Of a DNA stretch of 64,000 nucleotides, positions 61,193 through 64,000 are shown piece by piece; positions within the stretch are counted from its first letter, which is position 1; every line of letters begins with the position of its first letter. Both the position numbers and the translations under genes were made by a program. A model generated the notes under the pieces. It was not told the DNA's origin. It was given only the letters and a program-made list of their open reading frames with translations, and did not search any database. Source of the stretch: Muricauda sp. MAR_2010_75 (lineage in GTDB: Bacteria; Bacteroidota; Bacteroidia; Flavobacteriales; Flavobacteriaceae); the NCBI RefSeq assembly GCF_000745185.1, contig NZ_JQNJ01000001.1, forward strand, positions 4,074,501 to 4,138,500, written 5' to 3'.

Positions 61193-61732
61193 TTAGTTGT
61201 TCTTTCCTGCTTTGTTCAACTCTTCAGGAAGGTTCATTTTCTTGGTCAACGAATTGATCTTGTTCAAATCAATATCCCCGGTAAGGGAGAGCAACACGGT
61301 CTCTATTTTTCGTCCGTCGGCCTCAATCTCTTTAATATCACTGACCAACATCAAAAGTTCACTCACATGATTGTCATCCCTGCCTTGTTTAATGTAGAAC
61401 TTCACATTGGCATCTTTGTCCTTCACACGCATAAGCTCTTCCATTTTTGAAGATTTCAAGTAACTGTTCACGGAAGACTTCATATCCGAGCCTATACTTT
61501 CATTATCGGTGGTGAACACCTTCAAACTTTGCAGGCTACTGGCTATGTCCATAAAATCTCTGGCTTCAGGGTCGTCCACTTCCACATCTATTTTTGCCAA
61601 AAGGTTGAACATGCTTTTGTTCACTACCACTGAGGTTACGTCGTCCATGTCCTCAAATCTGTCAAACAAGGACTGTGAGAATCCCGATAAGGGCAGAACG
61701 GCGATTAAAACGATTAAAATATTTCTTTTCAT
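61193..61732 (-). CDS. DUF4252-type secreted protein
   Basis: 179 residues. MKRNILIVLIAVLPLSGFSQ is a signal peptide without lipobox, so it is soluble periplasmic unlike the next gene's product. DDVTSVVVNKSMFNLLAKI, SLQSLKVFTTDNESIGSDM and DNHVSELLMLVSDIKEI are the DUF4252 features. 10 bases after the anti-sigma gene. Confidence 0.82.
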   Translation of the reverse strand: MKRNILIVLIAVLPLSGFSQSLFDRFEDMDDVTSVVVNKSMFNLLAKIDVEVDDPEARDFMDIASSLQSLKVFTTDNESIGSDMKSSVNSYLKSSKMEELMRVKDKDANVKFYIKQGRDDNHVSELLMLVSDIKEIEADGRKIETVLLSLTGDIDLNKINSLTKKMNLPEELNKAGKNN

Positions 61733-61742
61733 TTTTTACGAT

Positions 61743-62162
61743 TTAATTGTTGTTGTAAATTTTTTGTTTTGCTTCTTCAAACTCCTTCAAATACGCTACT
61801 TTTTCTGTGCCTCGGTTAAAGTTCTCCGCCAAGAGTTCAAAAGCCTTTTTGGTTTCTTCGTAAGCGTACTCTGCTTTCTTTTTTTCTTGGTATTGATTAC
61901 CAAAATAGATGCCAAAGGTCAACACGGCCACCGCAGCAACGGAAATCCACTTGTAATAGTTTACGCTAGGTTTTAATGGAACCTGCTTGGTGTAGCGTTC
62001 TTCCTTGGCCATGGAAAAGTAATTGAACATGGGTTTATATTGCTCAAGATGTGTGGCCACTTTCTCTTGAGAGAAATACGCCCGGAGCTGTTCCTCCTCG
62101 GCCACCGTTGTATTGGCCTCAAAGTACTTTTCCACTAATTTTTCTATGTTATCCAATTCCAT
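61743..62162 (-). CDS. Probable membrane anti-sigma factor
   Basis: 139 residues. The N-terminal cytoplasmic part LDNIEKLVEKYFEANTTVAEEEQLRAYF is the zinc-free anti-sigma helix bundle common in Bacteroidota, then a single membrane helix (ISVAAVAVLTFGIYFG) and a coiled periplasmic tail (AEYAYEETKKAFELLAENF). Overlaps the sigma gene by 14 bases, which couples the two products. Binding to the sigma factor is inferred. Confidence 0.75.
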   Translation of the reverse strand: MELDNIEKLVEKYFEANTTVAEEEQLRAYFSQEKVATHLEQYKPMFNYFSMAKEERYTKQVPLKPSVNYYKWISVAAVAVLTFGIYFGNQYQEKKKAEYAYEETKKAFELLAENFNRGTEKVAYLKEFEEAKQKIYNNN

Positions 62163-62658
62163 AGCTATGCTTTTTTATCAATTCTTCACGTACTGTTTTT
62201 CGTGCCCTGGACAGTGTCACCCTTACTGCGGTGGGTTTCATGTCCAATAGATCACATATTTCGTCAAACTCGTATTGTTCCACATCGCGCAGTTGCAATA
62301 CCATTTTCTGCTGTTCCGGTAATTCTTCCATGATGCGCTCCATCCAACTTACACTATCTTCTGCCTCTAATTGGCGTTGTAACGAAGTGCTTTCATCACT
62401 GTAATTGCTGTGCACTAACTTTAGGTTCCCGGCCTGTTTGGATTTTAATCGGTCCAAACAAAAATTCTTGGTCATGGTCATGGCAAAGGCTTCCACATTA
62501 TTGTAGGTTTCCATCACCTCGTTTTTAGACCATAGTTTCAGCAAAATCTCCTGTGTGGCATCCTCCGCTTCTTCCCGAGATACCAACAGGCGCTTTGCCA
62601 GTCGGTAGAGCTTATCCTTAAAGGGCATTACCACATTTAAAAATTCAGCTTGTTTCAT
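62149..62658 (-). CDS. ECF-family RNA polymerase sigma factor
   Basis: 169 residues from ATG 62658 (MKQAEFLNVVMPFKDKLY); seven upstream codons (MKQRKQP) are optional. Region 2 is EEAEDATQEILLKLW with AFAMTMTKNFCLDRLKSK; region 4 is ELPEQQKMVLQLRDVEQYEFDEICDLLDMKPTAVRVTLSRARKTV with a helix-turn-helix. Directs RNA polymerase to an envelope- or stress-related regulon; the promoter it recognises is not visible. First of sigma, anti-sigma, DUF4252 x2. Confidence 0.95.
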   Translation of the reverse strand: MKQAEFLNVVMPFKDKLYRLAKRLLVSREEAEDATQEILLKLWSKNEVMETYNNVEAFAMTMTKNFCLDRLKSKQAGNLKLVHSNYSDESTSLQRQLEAEDSVSWMERIMEELPEQQKMVLQLRDVEQYEFDEICDLLDMKPTAVRVTLSRARKTVREELIKKHSYGIG

Positions 62659-62867
62659 TGGTTGTTTTCGTTGTTTCAAGTCGCATTTATCGACCTACAC
62701 TATCACGACGACGCATATCGAAATTTGTTACAAAAAATTTGTAATCTGCGTTTATGTGCCTATTTTGTAGCACAAATTCGTAAGAATTTTTAAAATCGCC
62801 GCCTAACTTACCAACCTCTTTTGTTTATAATGGAATGAAAATTGAGGAGTTCCGTAAAAACTTAGCT

Positions 62868-64000
62868 ATGAAAAAATATGTTCTTCTGTTTTTGGGGCTA
62901 TCATTGCTCGTAACAGCGTGTAGTGATGATGACAACCAAATCAAAAATGGGGAGACCCCCAAATTACTTGCAGGTTCTGATGCCATAACCCAACATTTTA
63001 TGTGGCAGGCCATGAACCTCTGGTATTTTTGGCAAGGCGATGTTGATGTTTTGTCCGATACCCGATTTTCTTCGGATGCACAATACACCGAATTTTTAGA
63101 GCAAACTCCAAATCCTGCTGATTTTTATTATGATGTTCTTCTCTTTGGCGAAGACCGATTCAGTTTTTTGAACGACGACTATACCGAACTGGTCAATAAT
63201 CTTTCGGGTGTATCCCGAAGCAATGGCCTGGAATTTAATCTGGTACAGTTTTCCGAAGGTGATGGTGTCTTTGGATATGTGCTATACATTGTTCCTGATT
63301 CTGATGCTTCAACCAAAAATATTCAAAGAGGGGATGTTTTTACCCGTGTGGACGGTCAACAACTTACTATCGACAACTACATTAGTCTATTATATGGAAG
63401 CAATACCACCTACACCTTAGGTATGGCAGATGTGGTGGGCGATCAAATTGTGGACAACGATACTGAGGTAACTTTGACCAAGATTGAAAACCAAGTGGAA
63501 GACCCTATTTTGGTGGCTGAAACCTTGGATGTCAATGGCACTAAAGTTGCCTATTTAATGTACAACCGATTCCTGAGCAATTTTAATGAACAGCTCAATG
63601 CTGCTTTTGGTGAATTTGTTGCCGATGGTGCCACCGAACTCGTTTTGGATATGCGCTACAACCCCGGTGGTTCTGTTAACACCTCGCGTCTTTTGGCAAG
63701 TATGGTCTATGGCACCAATACGAGTGACCTATATATTAGACAGCGATGGAATGCCAAAGTTCAGGAACAGCTAAGTGATGACCAATTGGAGGATTATTTT
63801 GCCAATTCCACGGGTGCCAGTGCCATCAACTCACTTAATTTAAGCAGGGTTTTTGTTATCGCCACCAACGATTCGGCCTCTGCCAGTGAGTTGGTCATGA
63901 ACGGTCTGGCTCCTTATGTTGAGGTAATTCACATAGGGGAAACCACTAGAGGGAAAAATGAGTTCTCCATCACCTTGGTTGATGACCCTGGAAATGGTTT
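62868..64000 (+). CDS. S41-family peptidase lipoprotein, N-terminal part (runs off the window)
   Basis: 377 codons before the edge. MKKYVLLFLGLSLLVTACSDDD is a lipoprotein signal; an in-frame ATG at 62835 adds MKIEEFRKNLA and is less fitting. A tail-specific-protease N-region (HFMWQAMNLWYFWQGDVDVL) and PDZ (DASTKNIQRGDVFTRVDGQQL) lead to the S41 core: ELVLDMRYNPGGSVNTSRLL and ATNDSASASELVMNGL with the catalytic serine. The lysine lies beyond or near the edge. Processes envelope proteins. Confidence 0.92.
   Translation, partial: MKKYVLLFLGLSLLVTACSDDDNQIKNGETPKLLAGSDAITQHFMWQAMNLWYFWQGDVDVLSDTRFSSDAQYTEFLEQTPNPADFYYDVLLFGEDRFSFLNDDYTELVNNLSGVSRSNGLEFNLVQFSEGDGVFGYVLYIVPDSDASTKNIQRGDVFTRVDGQQLTIDNYISLLYGSNTTYTLGMADVVGDQIVDNDTEVTLTKIENQVEDPILVAETLDVNGTKVAYLMYNRFLSNFNEQLNAAFGEFVADGATELVLDMRYNPGGSVNTSRLLASMVYGTNTSDLYIRQRWNAKVQEQLSDDQLEDYFANSTGASAINSLNLSRVFVIATNDSASASELVMNGLAPYVEVIHIGETTRGKNEFSITLVDDPGNG

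Overview
The window is chromosomal DNA from a marine-type member of the Flavobacteriaceae (Bacteroidota). The signs are: sixteen exact TAnnTTTG promoter boxes in place of sigma70-type -10 boxes, no Shine-Dalgarno pattern, two SusC/Oar-style TonB-dependent receptors with carboxypeptidase-regulatory N-domains, a SerB-SerA fusion, monomeric NADP-isocitrate dehydrogenase, and many small families typical of flavobacteria (DUF4168, DUF4249, DUF4252, DUF4294, DUF6095 and DUF6495 types). It is mostly core genome. I saw no prophage, transposase, integrase, CRISPR array, tRNA or rRNA.

Layout. 1-3.1 kb (minus): GNAT, prmC, LOG-family gene and ligA (cut by the window edge), tightly packed. 3.1-6.3 kb (plus): ribD, a HAD phosphatase and an EamA transporter, then an IMPACT-family gene. 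6.5-9.7 kb: a thioesterase (minus), then dnaA, a low-molecular-weight phosphatase and an RsmI-like methylase (plus). 9.8-12.9 kb (minus): a lysozyme-like protein, then dapF-GNAT-mltG. 13-21.6 kb (plus): a DegP/HtrA protease, a long GAPDH, a coiled-coil membrane protein, GNAT, trmD, a small membrane protein, rplS, a 600-base gap holding a probable structured RNA, and icd. 21.6-31.4 kb: TonB receptor plus DUF4249 lipoprotein, GntP permease, two small DUF genes, an M42 peptidase, a Nudix hydrolase, hisS and a DUF6495 gene. 31.5-36.8 kb: an Oar-like receptor, a decayed second copy of rplI, a DUF4168 gene, and the rpsF-rpsR-rplI operon. 37-45.8 kb: LytTR regulator, nadC-yihY-DUF2147-priA, rlmH, serB-serA, a methyltransferase. 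45.8-58 kb: rdgB, DEAD-box helicase, a GH13 amylase lipoprotein, SRPBCC, a TrmH-type methylase, a nucleoside-hydrolase-like protein, S10 carboxypeptidase, sirtuin, haem-binding protein and purB. 58-64 kb: a serine hydrolase with TPR, an MscS channel, an ECF sigma/anti-sigma/DUF4252 cluster, and the start of an S41 protease.

How genes work together. The minus cluster rpsF-rpsR-rplI supplies ribosomal proteins; trmD and rplS lie close together; nadC to priA read as one transcript with overlapping ends; dapF and mltG are both cell-wall genes; the ECF sigma, its likely anti-sigma and two DUF4252 proteins form a regulatory unit.

Most worth a second look: (1) the structured, terminated non-coding region between rplS and icd; (2) an rplI pseudogene with its own terminator copy beside the intact operon; (3) two unrelated repeat families that occur between genes and also inside prmC as in-frame peptide insertions; (4) promoter boxes 3-5 bases before start codons, predicting leaderless mRNAs; (5) a sirtuin with no cysteine at all. 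Every family assignment is from reading motifs; no database search was run.
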